A stretch of 64,000 nt of DNA from Rhodoferax sp. U2-2l (GCF_020594515.1 NZ_JAJCTH010000004.1:62001-126000); one strand, 5' to 3'. Shown: positions 9,076 through 19,913, counted from the stretch's first letter. Notes: generated by a model from the sequence alone, not told the origin. Made by a program: numbers and translations.

Positions 9076-10518
9076 TCAGAGAGTTTCCTTGGGTTGAGGC
9101 GCCAGCGCCAGATAGTCCTGAAAGCTGTCCCGCAGGCACTGGGCCAACACCTCGGGGTCGGGCAGCTGCTCATAACAGCCGGTGAACGAGATCACCAGCA
9201 TGCCGTTGTAACTGGTCACCGAGAACACCAGCCCCATGCCGTCGGCAATCGGCATGATGGCCGACAGGTAGGTCAGCCGCGCGCCCAGCAGGTACAGCGG
9301 CGCGTCGGGCTCGCTCAGGTGGGTGATGCTGCAATTGGCCAGCGGGGCCCAGTCGCCCAGGCGGGCCGAGGCGGCGCGCATCATCTTGCTGGTGGCGGCA
9401 ATGGCCAGCGCCGGGGCATGGCTGGCGGCATCACTCAGGCCGCGCACCCGCGCCGCTTTGTCCCGCAGGGTCGACGACGAGGTGGTGGCGCGGATGGCTT
9501 TGAGGCGGCGCAGCGCATCGGGCTCGTCGGTGTGCAGGCTGACGCGCACCCATGAGAAGCTGTCGGCACCGGTTGCGCTGCGCACGGTGATGGGGGCGGC
9601 GGCCAGCAGGCTGCCTTCTGGCAATTCACCTTGTCGGTCCAGGTAGCGGCGCAGGCCACCGGCGCAGACCGCCAGCACCACGTCATTCACCGTGGCGCCC
9701 TTGACCCGGCGGCTGATGCGCTTGACATCGTCGAGTGGGAAACGCCGGGTGTCAAACACGCGGTGTGGCGACACCACGGTGTTGAAGCGGGTGGGTGGAA
9801 AGTCGCTCGGGCGGTGCCAGAACTCCCCGGCCACCGTCTTGATACTCAGCGCCATCCGCCCCAGCCCCTGCGAGAGGCCGCCCGCCAGACGCAGCGGGAA
9901 GCTGGCCGCATGAAAACCGGCGCGCCACATCAGCGCCAGCTGGCCCGGTGGCGACTGGGGAAACCACGGCGGCGCCGGTGCTGCGGGTGGCGGGTTGGGG
10001 CTCAGGTCGTGCAGCAAGGTGGTCAGCTGCGCCTCATGCGCCACATCCACCGCAGCGTGGTGCACCTTCAGCAGCACGGCAAAGCTGCCGGGCGGCAGGT
10101 CCAGCAGGCTGTCCAGCCCTTCAATGACATACATCTCCCACAGCGGGCGCTGCAGGTCCAGCGCGCGGGCATGGATGCGCGACGCCTGGATGCAGAACTG
10201 CCGCCAGTCACCCGGCTTGGGCAGCGCCATGTGGCGCACGTGGTACTCAAGGTCAAAGTTCTCGTCTTCCACCCAATACGGGTAGTCCAGGTCCAGCGGT
10301 ACGCGCATCACTTTTTGCCGCAGCACCGGCAGCCGGTGCAGCCGGGCCTCAAGGTGCGTCAGTATCTGCTTGAAACGCACCATGCCGTGCGGGGCCGTGC
10401 TCTGGTCATAAATGTGCAGCAGCGACACATTGGAGTTGGCGTGCGCGCTGTCGGAGTAGATGAACGCGGCATCGGCTTCGCCCAACTGGCGCAGGGTGGG
10501 TTGCGGTGCGCGGGGCAT
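9076..10518 (-). CDS. Wax ester synthase/diacylglycerol acyltransferase (WS/DGAT) with HHxxxDV motif
   Basis: A 480-residue bifunctional WS/DGAT family acyltransferase, which would esterify fatty alcohols or diacylglycerol with acyl-CoA. The catalytic HHxxxD is at residues 153-158 (KVHHAAVDV); the usual glycine after the Asp is a valine (V159). Other family blocks are FDLEYHVRH, TVNDVVLAVCAGGLRRYL and a late PLYLLGARL. It lies between two hydrolase genes with gaps of three and two bases. The changed post-motif residue may alter substrate or activity; the catalytic residues themselves are intact. Confidence 0.9.
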   Translation of the reverse strand: MPRAPQPTLRQLGEADAAFIYSDSAHANSNVSLLHIYDQSTAPHGMVRFKQILTHLEARLHRLPVLRQKVMRVPLDLDYPYWVEDENFDLEYHVRHMALPKPGDWRQFCIQASRIHARALDLQRPLWEMYVIEGLDSLLDLPPGSFAVLLKVHHAAVDVAHEAQLTTLLHDLSPNPPPAAPAPPWFPQSPPGQLALMWRAGFHAASFPLRLAGGLSQGLGRMALSIKTVAGEFWHRPSDFPPTRFNTVVSPHRVFDTRRFPLDDVKRISRRVKGATVNDVVLAVCAGGLRRYLDRQGELPEGSLLAAAPITVRSATGADSFSWVRVSLHTDEPDALRRLKAIRATTSSSTLRDKAARVRGLSDAASHAPALAIAATSKMMRAASARLGDWAPLANCSITHLSEPDAPLYLLGARLTYLSAIMPIADGMGLVFSVTSYNGMLVISFTGCYEQLPDPEVLAQCLRDSFQDYLALAPQPKETL

Positions 10519-10521
10519 GGG

Positions 10522-11346
10522 TCAATCCACCCTGTCGTTGGGCAGCAGGCGCCAGACCCGCGCCAGCAGGCCGGTCGGCTTGAACGGCTGCCACGCATCT
10601 TGCGGCTGGGCCAGCCGGTCCGCCACCACCGCCAGCACCAGACCGTTAAAGCCCAGGCCGATGTGGCTGCCGGGCACGCGGATGTTTTCATGCAGCGCGG
10701 CGTCGCCATCGATGGTGGCTTCTTGCGGCGGCACCACGCCGTCACCCAGCGAATACAGGCAACTGGTCGGAATCGCCAGGCGGCGGTGTTCCCGCAGCGC
10801 CTTGGCGCGCGGGGCCATGGCGTGGGCATTGGAACCGTGGCGGTGCGACACCAGCCGGTACAGCGCCTTGACCACCCCGGGCGACTGGCTGCCCTGCGCA
10901 TCCATGCTGACCGGGCTGCCCAGGGTGATGACACAACGCACGCAGTCCAGCGCGTTTTCAGCCCCAAAAAGTGAAAACACACCGCCCAGGCTCCAGCCCA
11001 CCAGGCTGACCTTACGCCCGGTGACATGCTGCAGGTAGCGTATTTTTTGCGGCAGGGCGCTGGCGTGTTGGCTGCGAAAACCCAGGTTGCGGCCCAGCCC
11101 CCAGGTGTGCACGTCATAGCCCTTGCGCTCCAGAAAGGTTTTCAGCACAAACAGCGACTTGTCATCGGCCATGAAACCCGGCAGCAGCAGCACCGGGTGG
11201 CCGTCGCCTTGGGGAGCCTGCATCAACAGCGGCAGCGATGCGGGCAACAGCGCCGCCTCCAAGAGCGCACGCGGCTCCAGCAGCGAGTGCCAAAAATGCG
11301 GCGCACCGATGTGGCGGTGGCGGGTGACCTGGGTGGCGGCGGGCAT
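10522..11346 (-). CDS. Alpha/beta hydrolase within the WS/DGAT operon
   Basis: A 274-residue alpha/beta hydrolase. It has HPVLLLPGFMADDKSL near residue 50, the nucleophile elbow SLVGWSLGGVFS, a possible acid in LYSLGDGVVPP and a histidine in PGSHIGLGFN. The wording recalls PHB-synthase-like and triacylglycerol-lipase hydrolases. It is 23 bp after the first WS/DGAT gene and 3 bp before the second. It probably acts on storage lipids or acyl esters; the exact substrate is unknown. Confidence 0.85.
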   Translation of the reverse strand: MPAATQVTRHRHIGAPHFWHSLLEPRALLEAALLPASLPLLMQAPQGDGHPVLLLPGFMADDKSLFVLKTFLERKGYDVHTWGLGRNLGFRSQHASALPQKIRYLQHVTGRKVSLVGWSLGGVFSLFGAENALDCVRCVITLGSPVSMDAQGSQSPGVVKALYRLVSHRHGSNAHAMAPRAKALREHRRLAIPTSCLYSLGDGVVPPQEATIDGDAALHENIRVPGSHIGLGFNGLVLAVVADRLAQPQDAWQPFKPTGLLARVWRLLPNDRVD

Positions 11347-11369
11347 GGGCGCGGGCGGTTAATCGGTGA

Positions 11370-12848
11370 TTAATCGGTGGTTTGGGGGGTGCCCAGCGCT
11401 GCCTGCCTGAGCTCGCCATACGCCGCCACAAAGTCATCGGCCAACTGGCGCACATTCGGCACGGCGCAGCGTGCCGCGGTGAAGCCCACACACAGTTGCC
11501 CGGCGTAGCTCATCAGCGTGATGTTCAGGCCGATGCCGTGCTCGACGATGGACACCGGCCAATAACCGGTCATGCGCGCCTGGCCCACATATAGCGGCAT
11601 CGCCGGGCCGGGCACGTTGGAAATCAGCACGTTGGCCAACGGCGGCAACACCTCACTGACCCCCGCGCGCCCATACAGGTTGGCCAGCGTGCCGATCAGC
11701 CAGGGCGCGCCGATGGACGGGAAGTCGGTGGGCAGCGCCGTTTTGGCGTGCCGCGCCACCGCCTTGGTGGCCGTGGTGTGGCTGCGCACCGCCTGCAGGC
11801 GTTTGAGCGGGTCTTTGATGCGGGTGGCCAGGCTCACCAGACTCAGCGTGGCCTGGGTATGAAAGTCGGTGTTGCCCTTGTCACGCAACGAGATCGCCAT
11901 CGACGCAATCAGCGACTTCTTGGGCAGCGGCCCGAGCCGCGCTAGGTAGCGCCTGAGCGCGCCGCCGCACACGGTCAGCACCACGTCGTTGACCGTGGCA
12001 TCACAGGCGCTGGCCATGGCCTTGATGTCGGCCAGCGGCACGGCCTCAAAGGCAAAACCACGCTCGCGGGTGATGGCCACATTGATCGGTGTGCGCGGGG
12101 CAAACGCCATGCCCGTCAGGCTTGAGGCCGCCTTGCCGTTGCCCGCGCCACGGTTGGCCGCGCTGGCGGCAGCATCGCCCCCCGAGCTGCGCGCCAACCC
12201 TGCCAGCGTGCGCGCCACACCCGGCAACACCCGCACCAGCTTCACATACTGGCTGGCATCTCGGCGCAAGGCTGCTGCCACCAGCCGCAGGGCACCGGGC
12301 GGGCGGGAGCGCAGCTGCGCCGCAGCGCCCCTTTTGCGGGTGCCGGTTTTCAACACCACTGGCGCGGTGTCAAACAGCGCGGCAGCCAGCGCGGTGGCCG
12401 CGTGGCCGTCCAGCATGGCGTGGTGAATCTTGAAGTAGTAGGCCTTCTCGCCGCTGGCCAGGCCGTCGAGCACAAACATCTTCCACAGCGGGCGCTCGCG
12501 CGCCAGCAGGTCGGCGTGCAGGCCAGCCACCACGGCCTCCAACTGCGCGCGCTGGCCCGGCGCCGGAATCTCGACACGCACGATGTGCTGGTCCAGGTCC
12601 ACCTCGCCCTGCACCCACATCGGGTTGGCCAGTTGCAGCGGCATGTTGGCCAACCGCCTGCGCAGCAGTGGCACCATGCGCTGCGTCAGCATGGTTTTGG
12701 CATCGGTCAGAAAGTCGCCCCGGTAATCTGGGGGCATCTCGAAGGTGTGCAACGAGCCCACATGCATGGGCGTGGCCGGGGTTTCCAGGGCCAGAAAAGC
12801 CCCGTCAAGCCCGCTTAAGGGTTCCATGCCCGGTGTGAACGTGTTCAA
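11370..12848 (-). CDS. Wax ester synthase/diacylglycerol acyltransferase (WS/DGAT)
   Basis: A 492-residue WS/DGAT acyltransferase with the canonical motif HHAMLDG at residues 142-148. It also has the family N-terminus PLSGLDGAFLALE...PMHVG, the middle block TVNDVVLTVCGGALRRYL, and NVLISNVPGPAMPLY near the C-terminus. I start it at a TTG (12848) because GGGAG lies five bases upstream; the next ATG at 12827 has no ribosome site and would give a protein seven residues shorter. It is first in a four-gene operon reading to 8168, with a second WS/DGAT and two hydrolases. Confidence 0.9.
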   Translation of the reverse strand: MNTFTPGMEPLSGLDGAFLALETPATPMHVGSLHTFEMPPDYRGDFLTDAKTMLTQRMVPLLRRRLANMPLQLANPMWVQGEVDLDQHIVRVEIPAPGQRAQLEAVVAGLHADLLARERPLWKMFVLDGLASGEKAYYFKIHHAMLDGHAATALAAALFDTAPVVLKTGTRKRGAAAQLRSRPPGALRLVAAALRRDASQYVKLVRVLPGVARTLAGLARSSGGDAAASAANRGAGNGKAASSLTGMAFAPRTPINVAITRERGFAFEAVPLADIKAMASACDATVNDVVLTVCGGALRRYLARLGPLPKKSLIASMAISLRDKGNTDFHTQATLSLVSLATRIKDPLKRLQAVRSHTTATKAVARHAKTALPTDFPSIGAPWLIGTLANLYGRAGVSEVLPPLANVLISNVPGPAMPLYVGQARMTGYWPVSIVEHGIGLNITLMSYAGQLCVGFTAARCAVPNVRQLADDFVAAYGELRQAALGTPQTTD

Positions 12849-12985
12849 GCTGTCTCCCGATGGGTGGGTGTGCAAGGCTGGTTTTTGATTCTACGGCGCC
12901 GCCTGGCCAACCCAGCCAACACCACCGGCTGCGGGACTTCGTGGCATGATCATTGGCTGAAACCTATTGCACAGGAGTTTTTTCA

Positions 12986-14491
<1,506 letters not shown>

Positions 14492-14494
14492 CAC

Positions 14495-15652
14495 TCAGGC
14501 AATCTCGACCCGGTTGCGACCCGCGCGTTTGGCCCGGTACAGCGCCTGGTCAGCGGCTTCGATCAGGCTGTCGACCGTGACCCCGTGGTCGGCAAACGTG
14601 GCCACACCGATGGACAGCGTGGCGGTGATGGGCGGGTCACCCGGTGTCAACGGGCTCACCGCGTAGCGCTGGCGCAGTTCTTCGGCCACCTCTTTGGCCA
14701 CGATGGCATCGGCGGGCAACAGCACCAGCAAAAATTCTTCACCGCCGTAGCGAAACAGCATGTCGCTGGCGCGGGCGCGCTCGGTGAGCAAGCGGGCGGT
14801 TTCACGCAGCACCTCGTCACCCACCTGGTGCCCGTGGGCGTCGTTGATGCGTTTGAAGTGGTCGATGTCGATCATCAGCAGGCTCAGCGGCTCGCCGTTG
14901 CGGGCGCAGCGCGCCAGCTCATGGGTCATCAGTTCATTCAAGTGGCGCCGGTTGAACAGACCGGTGAGGGCATCGTGGCGGGCCTGGTCGCGCAACTCGG
15001 CCTGCAGGCTCCGGATCTCGGCCAACTGCTGCTGCAAGGCGTGCTCTTTGGCGCGCAACTCCTGGCGGACCTCACGCAGCCGCACCGAGCGGCGCTGGCT
15101 GTCCAGCGCGATCGAAAACAGATACAGCGACAAGGCGATGATCGACAGCGCGGTCACCACGTCATCGGTCTGGGGTTGCACCGCCCAACCCGTGACCCAC
15201 CCGGCCAAGCCACACCCCAGCAACAACAAACCCACCGCTTCCAGCCAACCGCGCGCGCCACGGTAGAAGGTCAGGTTTTGCATGGCGCCCGTTGCTGCTG
15301 CAAAGCTGATCCACAGCGGAAAGTGCAACACCGCGATCCAGCCACCCAGGCTCAGCGCGTCCAGCCACATGTGGCGCACTTCGGTATGCAGCGGGTCAGC
15401 CGCACGCCGGGCGCGCCAGAAGGCCACTTGCGGGTACACCCCAAACTGCAGCACCAGCGCCAGCCACAGAGCCCAACTCCGGTTGTGTTGCGCCATGTGC
15501 AGCCCCATGATCACCAGCAGCAGGGCAAACCCGAAGGTGCGGCTGCGGTGGTTGATGCGGGCGATCCAGTGGACCCGCTTCCCAGGAGCATCCGGACTGG
15601 CTGGCTGGGGCGACAAGGTGTTCACAAGGTGATGTTGAGGCGGAAATGTCAT
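14495..15652 (-). CDS. Diguanylate cyclase with MASE2-like membrane sensor domain
   Basis: A 385-residue protein whose N-terminal half holds several membrane helices (MASE2-like; begins near residue 30 with RINHRSRTFGFALL). A coiled-coil linker rich in Glu/Gln follows, then a GGDEF domain. The active site is GGEEF, and five residues before it lies RASD, an inhibitory RxxD site for feedback by c-di-GMP. Conserved DALTGLFNRRHL and DIDHFKRINDAHGH are present, so it should be catalytically active. Confidence 0.93.
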   Translation of the reverse strand: MTFPPQHHLVNTLSPQPASPDAPGKRVHWIARINHRSRTFGFALLLVIMGLHMAQHNRSWALWLALVLQFGVYPQVAFWRARRAADPLHTEVRHMWLDALSLGGWIAVLHFPLWISFAAATGAMQNLTFYRGARGWLEAVGLLLLGCGLAGWVTGWAVQPQTDDVVTALSIIALSLYLFSIALDSQRRSVRLREVRQELRAKEHALQQQLAEIRSLQAELRDQARHDALTGLFNRRHLNELMTHELARCARNGEPLSLLMIDIDHFKRINDAHGHQVGDEVLRETARLLTERARASDMLFRYGGEEFLLVLLPADAIVAKEVAEELRQRYAVSPLTPGDPPITATLSIGVATFADHGVTVDSLIEAADQALYRAKRAGRNRVEIA

Positions 15653-15715
15653 CCATCATACTGACCCGGCGCCGCTTTGGGCAGCCCGATCGCGTGCCTG
15701 CCGGGTGGGTGCCGC

Positions 15716-16885
15716 TCAAGCCGCTGCCGAAGCGCGTGGGTGGCGCGCCAGCCAGAGCAGTGCCGCCCCGGTCACGACCACCGGCAGCAGCGAACCCAGG
15801 TTAAGCCACTGCCAGCCCTGCGTGGTGACCAGCACACCCGAGGCCAAGGAACTCAGGGCGGTGGTGGCAAAGACGCAGAAATTGAGCACGCCCTGCGCCC
15901 GGTCTTTCTCGGCTGGCGTGTAGGTTTGCAGCGACAAGGTGGTGCTGCCGGTAAACAGAAAGTTCCAGCCCACGCCCAGCAGAAACAGCGCCACCAGAAA
16001 CTGGTGCAGGTCCACCCCCGACAGCGCCACCGCCATACACGCCAGATTGAGCACCACACCGGTGCCCATGATCGGCAACACACCAAACCGCTTGATCAGG
16101 TGACCGGTGAAAAAGCCGGGTGCAAACATGCCGATCACATGCCACTCCAGCACCAGCGCCGCGTCGCTGAACGCCAAGTTGCATTGCTGCATGGCCAGCG
16201 GCGTGGCCGCCATCAACAGGTTCATCACCCCAAAACCCAACGCGCCGGTAAGCGCCGCCACGATGAAAGCGGGCTGGCGCATGATCTCCCGCACAGGCCG
16301 CCCCTCAGCACCCGCCACTTTGGCCAGCACCGGCGGAAAACTGATGAACGCCAGCACCACCATCGACAGCAGCGCCACCCCGGCCAGCGCCAGGTACGCG
16401 CCCATGAACGGCACGGCGGTGAGGGTGCGCGTTTGTGCCGCCAGGTTCGGGCCCGCCACCGCACCGATCAGGCCACCCGCCATCACCAGAGACACGGCTT
16501 TTTCGCGGAACGCACTACCCGCCAGCTCGGCGGCGGCAAAGCGGTACAGGTTGCCATTGGCGTTGTAATAACCCGCCACCAGCGTGGCGGCACACAGCAG
16601 CCAGAAGTTGTGGCTGGCCGCCGCATACGCGCAAAGCAGCGCACTGGCAAAAGCCACCGCCAGTCCGACCTGGAACGAGGTCTTTCGGCCAAAACGTGCC
16701 TGTGTTTGGGCCACCAGGCCGGTAGACAAGGCACCGCCCACCACATAGCCCATCACCGGCAGCGTGGCCATCCAGCCCAGCGGCGCCAGGCTGAAACCCA
16801 CCAGCCCGTTGATGGCGATGAAGGTGACGTTGTTGGTCAAAAACAGGCCCTGGCAGATGGCCAGCAGCCAGAGGTTTCGGTTCAT
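15716..16885 (-). CDS. Major facilitator superfamily transporter
   Basis: A 389-residue, about 12-helix MFS permease beginning MNRNLWLLAICQGLF. A basic loop between helices 2 and 3 (QARFGRKTSF) matches the MFS signature position, and AGPNLAAQTR follows helix 5. No substrate can be read from the sequence. Its start lies seven bases after the stop of the cupin gene (16892-17395), and that gene is 15 bases behind the LLM oxidoreductase, so all three form a leftward operon. Confidence 0.88.
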   Translation of the reverse strand: MNRNLWLLAICQGLFLTNNVTFIAINGLVGFSLAPLGWMATLPVMGYVVGGALSTGLVAQTQARFGRKTSFQVGLAVAFASALLCAYAAASHNFWLLCAATLVAGYYNANGNLYRFAAAELAGSAFREKAVSLVMAGGLIGAVAGPNLAAQTRTLTAVPFMGAYLALAGVALLSMVVLAFISFPPVLAKVAGAEGRPVREIMRQPAFIVAALTGALGFGVMNLLMAATPLAMQQCNLAFSDAALVLEWHVIGMFAPGFFTGHLIKRFGVLPIMGTGVVLNLACMAVALSGVDLHQFLVALFLLGVGWNFLFTGSTTLSLQTYTPAEKDRAQGVLNFCVFATTALSSLASGVLVTTQGWQWLNLGSLLPVVVTGAALLWLARHPRASAAA

Positions 16886-16891
16886 GGCTGG

Positions 16892-17395
16892 TCAGCGCGT
16901 CAGCTCGGTGATGGTCTGCTGGTGCTGCGGAAACGCTGCCAACAGCGCCGCCCGGTCTGCCAGGTCAAAGTCGGCAAAATCAAAGCCGGGCGCCACCGTG
17001 CACCCCACCAGCGCAAAGTCACCCCCCGCCGCCACCCGCGCGGCAAACCAGGTGTCGCCGCGCACCACATGCTGAAACACCTCGCCCTGCCAGAGCTTGG
17101 GGCCCAGCCGGGTGCAGCGCAGCGCACCACTGGCTGTGATCTCCAGCACCTCCAGCGTCTGCCCTGCGTAAAAGTGCCACATCTCGTCCGAGCGGATCTT
17201 GTGAAAGGCCGAGAAGTTGCCCTGCTCCAGCAAGAAGTAGATGCCGGTGCTGGCGTTTCGTTGAACCGGCGCGCCGTCAGCAGGCCGGACCACCGTCATC
17301 AGCTGCGGGCTGCGGTAGCTTTCCTTGTAAAACCCGCCCTCCGGGTGCGGCAGCATCTGCAGGGCGTCGACATAGGTTTGTGCGGTGGTCGTCAT
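16892..17395 (-). CDS. Cupin_5/DUF985-family protein
   Basis: A 167-residue single-domain cupin of the DUF985 type. Characteristic stretches are LPHPEGGFYKESYRS, a metal-type sequence FHKIRSDEMWHFYAG, and the C-terminal VGCTVAPGFDFADFDL. Its function is not established. It sits between an LLM oxidoreductase and an MFS transporter on the same strand. Confidence 0.9.
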   Translation of the reverse strand: MTTTAQTYVDALQMLPHPEGGFYKESYRSPQLMTVVRPADGAPVQRNASTGIYFLLEQGNFSAFHKIRSDEMWHFYAGQTLEVLEITASGALRCTRLGPKLWQGEVFQHVVRGDTWFAARVAAGGDFALVGCTVAPGFDFADFDLADRAALLAAFPQHQQTITELTR

Positions 17396-17410
17396 GGCCC
17401 ATCCGGTCGT

Positions 17411-18427
17411 TCAAGCCAACGCGGGTGCCAAGGTACAGGCCGCCGCCGCGATGTCCAGCGAGCGCAGGCGCCAAGCCGGGTCAAACACATCACACACCAG
17501 CATCAATTCATCGGCCCCGGTGGCCTCGGCCAAGCTCGCCAGCCCGGCGCGCACCGTGTCCGGCCCGCCAACCACCGCGGCGGCCAGAAAGTCGCCAATG
17601 GCGGCGCGCTCTTGCGGGTGCAGGCTGGCCATGAAGTCCGCCACGGGCGGCTTCAGGCGCGTGCGGTCCCCGGTCAAGATGCCCAGAATGCGCTGATAGG
17701 TGCTGCTGGCCAGGAATTCGGCGTCGTCGTCGGTGGGGGCGGCAACCAGCGGCACGCCGACGATGACATACGGTTGGGCCAGCGTTTTGGAGGGCCTAAA
17801 CAGGCTGCGGTACAGGTCCAGCGCCTGGTGCAGCAGCCGTGGCGCAAAGTGCGCGGCAAACGCGTAAGGCAGACCACGCTCGGCGGCAAGTTGTGCTGAA
17901 AACAGGCTCGAGCCCAGCAGCCAGATCGGCACGTTGGTACCCGCACCGGGCATCGCCACAATGCCTTGGCCGGGTTGCTCCGGCCCGAGCAGCCGCTGCA
18001 ATTCGGCCACGTCGCGCGGAAAGTCCTGTTCAGTTTCCAGCCGGTCACGCCGCAGCGCGCGCATGGTGGCGCGGTCGGTGCCGGGCGCGCGCCCCAGGCC
18101 CAGATCAATGCGCCCCGGGTACAGCTCGGCCAGCGTGCCAAAAGCCTCGGCCACCACCAGCGGCGCATGGTTGGGCAGCATGATGCCGCCCGAACCCACG
18201 CGCATGCGCTGGGTGCCACCGGCAATATGGCCCACCAGCACAGCCGTGGCCGAGCTGGCAATGCCGGCCATGTTGTGGTGCTCGGCCAGCCAGTAGCGGG
18301 TAAAGCCGAGCTTGTCTGCATGCTGCGCGGTTTGCAGCGCTATCGCCAGCGCCTGCGCCACCGTGCCGCCCTCGCGCACAGCAACCAGGTCGAGCATGGA
18401 AAGTTTGAGGGGGCGAGGTGTCGTCAT
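17411..18427 (-). CDS. LLM-class flavin-dependent oxidoreductase (luciferase-like monooxygenase)
   Basis: A 338-residue luciferase-like monooxygenase of the MsnO8-like group. It begins [17 protein letters not shown] and shows [22 protein letters not shown] and [15 protein letters not shown]. It would use reduced FMN and O2 on an unknown substrate. I took the ATG at 18427; an in-frame GTG at 18457 is possible, and neither has a strong ribosome site. It heads the run of three leftward genes. Confidence 0.88.
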   Translation of the reverse strand: MTTPRPLKLSMLDLVAVREGGTVAQALAIALQTAQHADKLGFTRYWLAEHHNMAGIASSATAVLVGHIAGGTQRMRVGSGGIMLPNHAPLVVAEAFGTLAELYPGRIDLGLGRAPGTDRATMRALRRDRLETEQDFPRDVAELQRLLGPEQPGQGIVAMPGAGTNVPIWLLGSSLFSAQLAAERGLPYAFAAHFAPRLLHQALDLYRSLFRPSKTLAQPYVIVGVPLVAAPTDDDAEFLASSTYQRILGILTGDRTRLKPPVADFMASLHPQERAAIGDFLAAAVVGGPDTVRAGLASLAEATGADELMLVCDVFDPAWRLRSLDIAAAACTLAPALA

Positions 18428-18536
18428 GGGGAGGATGCCTGGGTTGGTGCGGGCCACGGTGTGTGGCGACCTTGCGCGATGACACCCACCTACCGGGCCA
18501 GACGCAAGGCTGAAGCTGCTTGCCCAGCATTATAAG

Positions 18537-18571
18537 TAAACCCTTGTAAATCATTGATTTACAAGGGTTTA
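18537..18571. repeat. Perfect 17-bp inverted repeat downstream of tRNA-Ala
   Basis: TAAACCCTTGTAAATCA (18537-18553) is mirrored exactly by TGATTTACAAGGGTTTA (18555-18571) around one central base. It lies five bases after the CCA end of tRNA-Ala on the minus strand. It could act as a processing or termination hairpin for that tRNA, although no long T run follows. Confidence 0.6.
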
Positions 18572-18576
18572 AAGGC

Positions 18577-18652
18577 TGGTGGAGAGGATGAGGATCGAAC
18601 TCACGACCTCTACATTGCGAACGTAGCGCTCTCCCAACTGAGCTACCCCCCC
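18577..18652 (-). tRNA. tRNA-Ala (anticodon CGC)
   Basis: A 76-nt tRNA on the minus strand. The acceptor is GGGGGGG against CCTCTCC with discriminator A and an encoded CCA. It has the D arm TAGCTCAGTTGGGAGAGC, the anticodon stem-loop CTACG-TTCGCAA-TGTAG and the T arm GTGAG-TTCGATC-CTCAT. The anticodon is CGC (reads GCG), and the G3:U70 alanine identity pair is present. Confidence 0.93.
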
Positions 18653-18764
18653 ACACCATCGCCAGTCTAGCAACATGGCACAAAATTTCAAGTACCGGTG
18701 GATCTGCGACGGTGGCCGGCTTCCCGCACTCGCGGGCGGCGGTCCTGGCCTTTTTGTCACTTGG

Positions 18765-18778
18765 TTGACCTACATCAT
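18765..18778 (+). promoter_or_regulatory. Putative FNR/ANR-type site before ubiUVT
   Basis: TTGACCTACATCAT differs by one base from the TTGAC-N4-ATCAA pattern accepted for FNR-family regulators. A class II arrangement would put the start near 18813, with TACGCT at 18801-18806 as a -10. This suits the O2-independent role of UbiUVT, and E. coli ubiUV is itself Fnr-controlled. It is a motif match only. Confidence 0.45.
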
Positions 18779-18914
18779 TGGCCAAATGAAGGCGCTTGGT
18801 TACGCTCCACTGTTCGTCTTCAGCAGCGCTGCCCCCAGCGCATCACACCCGCCTATGAATGCCGCTATTGACCCTTCTTTGACTGTTGCGCCCGGCGGCC
18901 CCGCCACCGCGCCC

Positions 18915-19913
18915 ATGGAACTGGTGTGCCCGGCCGGCAGCCTGCCCGCGTTAAAAGCCGCCGTTGACAACGGTGCCGACTGCGTTTATCTGGGCTTTCG
19001 CGACGCCACCAACGCCCGCAACTTTGCCGGGCTGAACTTTGACGCCGCGGCCATCGCCACCGGCATCCGCTACGCGCATGACCGGGGCCGCAAGGTGTTT
19101 GTGGCGCTCAACACCTACCCGCAGGCGGCCAAATCGGCGCTCTGGTGCGATGCCGTCGACAAGGCGGCGGACAGCGGCGTCGATGCGGTCATCCTGGCCG
19201 ACCCGGGGCTGATGGCCTACGCCGTCAAACACCAGCCGCAGTTGCGTCTGCATCTGTCGGTGCAGGGCTCGGCCACCAACTACGAGGCGCTGGACTTTTA
19301 TTACCAGCACTTTGGCATCTCGCGCGCGGTGTTGCCACGCGTGTTGTCCATGACGCAGGTGGAGCAGCTCATGGAAAAGACCCCGATCGAGATCGAAGTC
19401 TTTGGTTTTGGCAGTCTGTGTGTGATGGTGGAGGGGCGCTGCGCCTTGTCCAGCTACGTCACCGGTGAGGCGCCCAACAGCAACGGTGTCTGTTCACCCC
19501 CCAAGGCGGTACGCTGGGTGGAAACCCCGCAAGGTCGTGAGTCGCGCCTGAACGGTGTGCTGATCGACCGCTACGCGCCTGGTGAAAACGCCGGTTACCC
19601 CACGCTGTGCAAGGGCCGTTTTGATGTGGAAGACGACCACAACTACTACGCCATCGAAGAGCCCACCAGCCTGAACACGCTGAGTTTGCTGCCGCAGCTG
19701 ATGAAGATGGGCGTGCGCGCCATCAAGATCGAAGGCCGCCAGCGCAGCCCGGCTTACGTGGCGCAGGTCACCAAAGTGTGGCGGCAAGCCATCGACAGCT
19801 GCCGCGACAACCCGCACCGCTACACCGCCAAACCGGCCTGGGTCAGCGACCTGGACAAGGTCGCCGAGGGCCAGCAGCACACGCTGGGCGCCTACCACCG
19901 GCCCTGGAAATGA
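18915..19913 (+). CDS. ubiU: Ubiquinone biosynthesis protein UbiU (U32 peptidase-like, Fe-S)
   Basis: A 332-residue protein; E. coli UbiU has 331. With UbiV it performs the O2-independent hydroxylations of ubiquinone synthesis. The N-terminus MELVCPAGSLPALKAA and TNARNFAGLNF match the family. Four cysteines for the [4Fe-4S] cluster are seen in GSLCVM, EGRCALS, NGVCSPP and PTLCKGR. Although annotated as U32 peptidase, the known role is not proteolysis. The start at 18915 was chosen by length and family N-terminus; ATG at 18855 (20 residues longer) is the alternative, and neither has a good ribosome site. Confidence 0.93.
   Translation: MELVCPAGSLPALKAAVDNGADCVYLGFRDATNARNFAGLNFDAAAIATGIRYAHDRGRKVFVALNTYPQAAKSALWCDAVDKAADSGVDAVILADPGLMAYAVKHQPQLRLHLSVQGSATNYEALDFYYQHFGISRAVLPRVLSMTQVEQLMEKTPIEIEVFGFGSLCVMVEGRCALSSYVTGEAPNSNGVCSPPKAVRWVETPQGRESRLNGVLIDRYAPGENAGYPTLCKGRFDVEDDHNYYAIEEPTSLNTLSLLPQLMKMGVRAIKIEGRQRSPAYVAQVTKVWRQAIDSCRDNPHRYTAKPAWVSDLDKVAEGQQHTLGAYHRPWK

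Noticed and set aside
15677-17899. A 740-codon plus-strand frame across the MFS, cupin and LLM genes
   Set aside because: It spans three genes with recognisable motifs on the other strand; composition is that of an antisense shadow.
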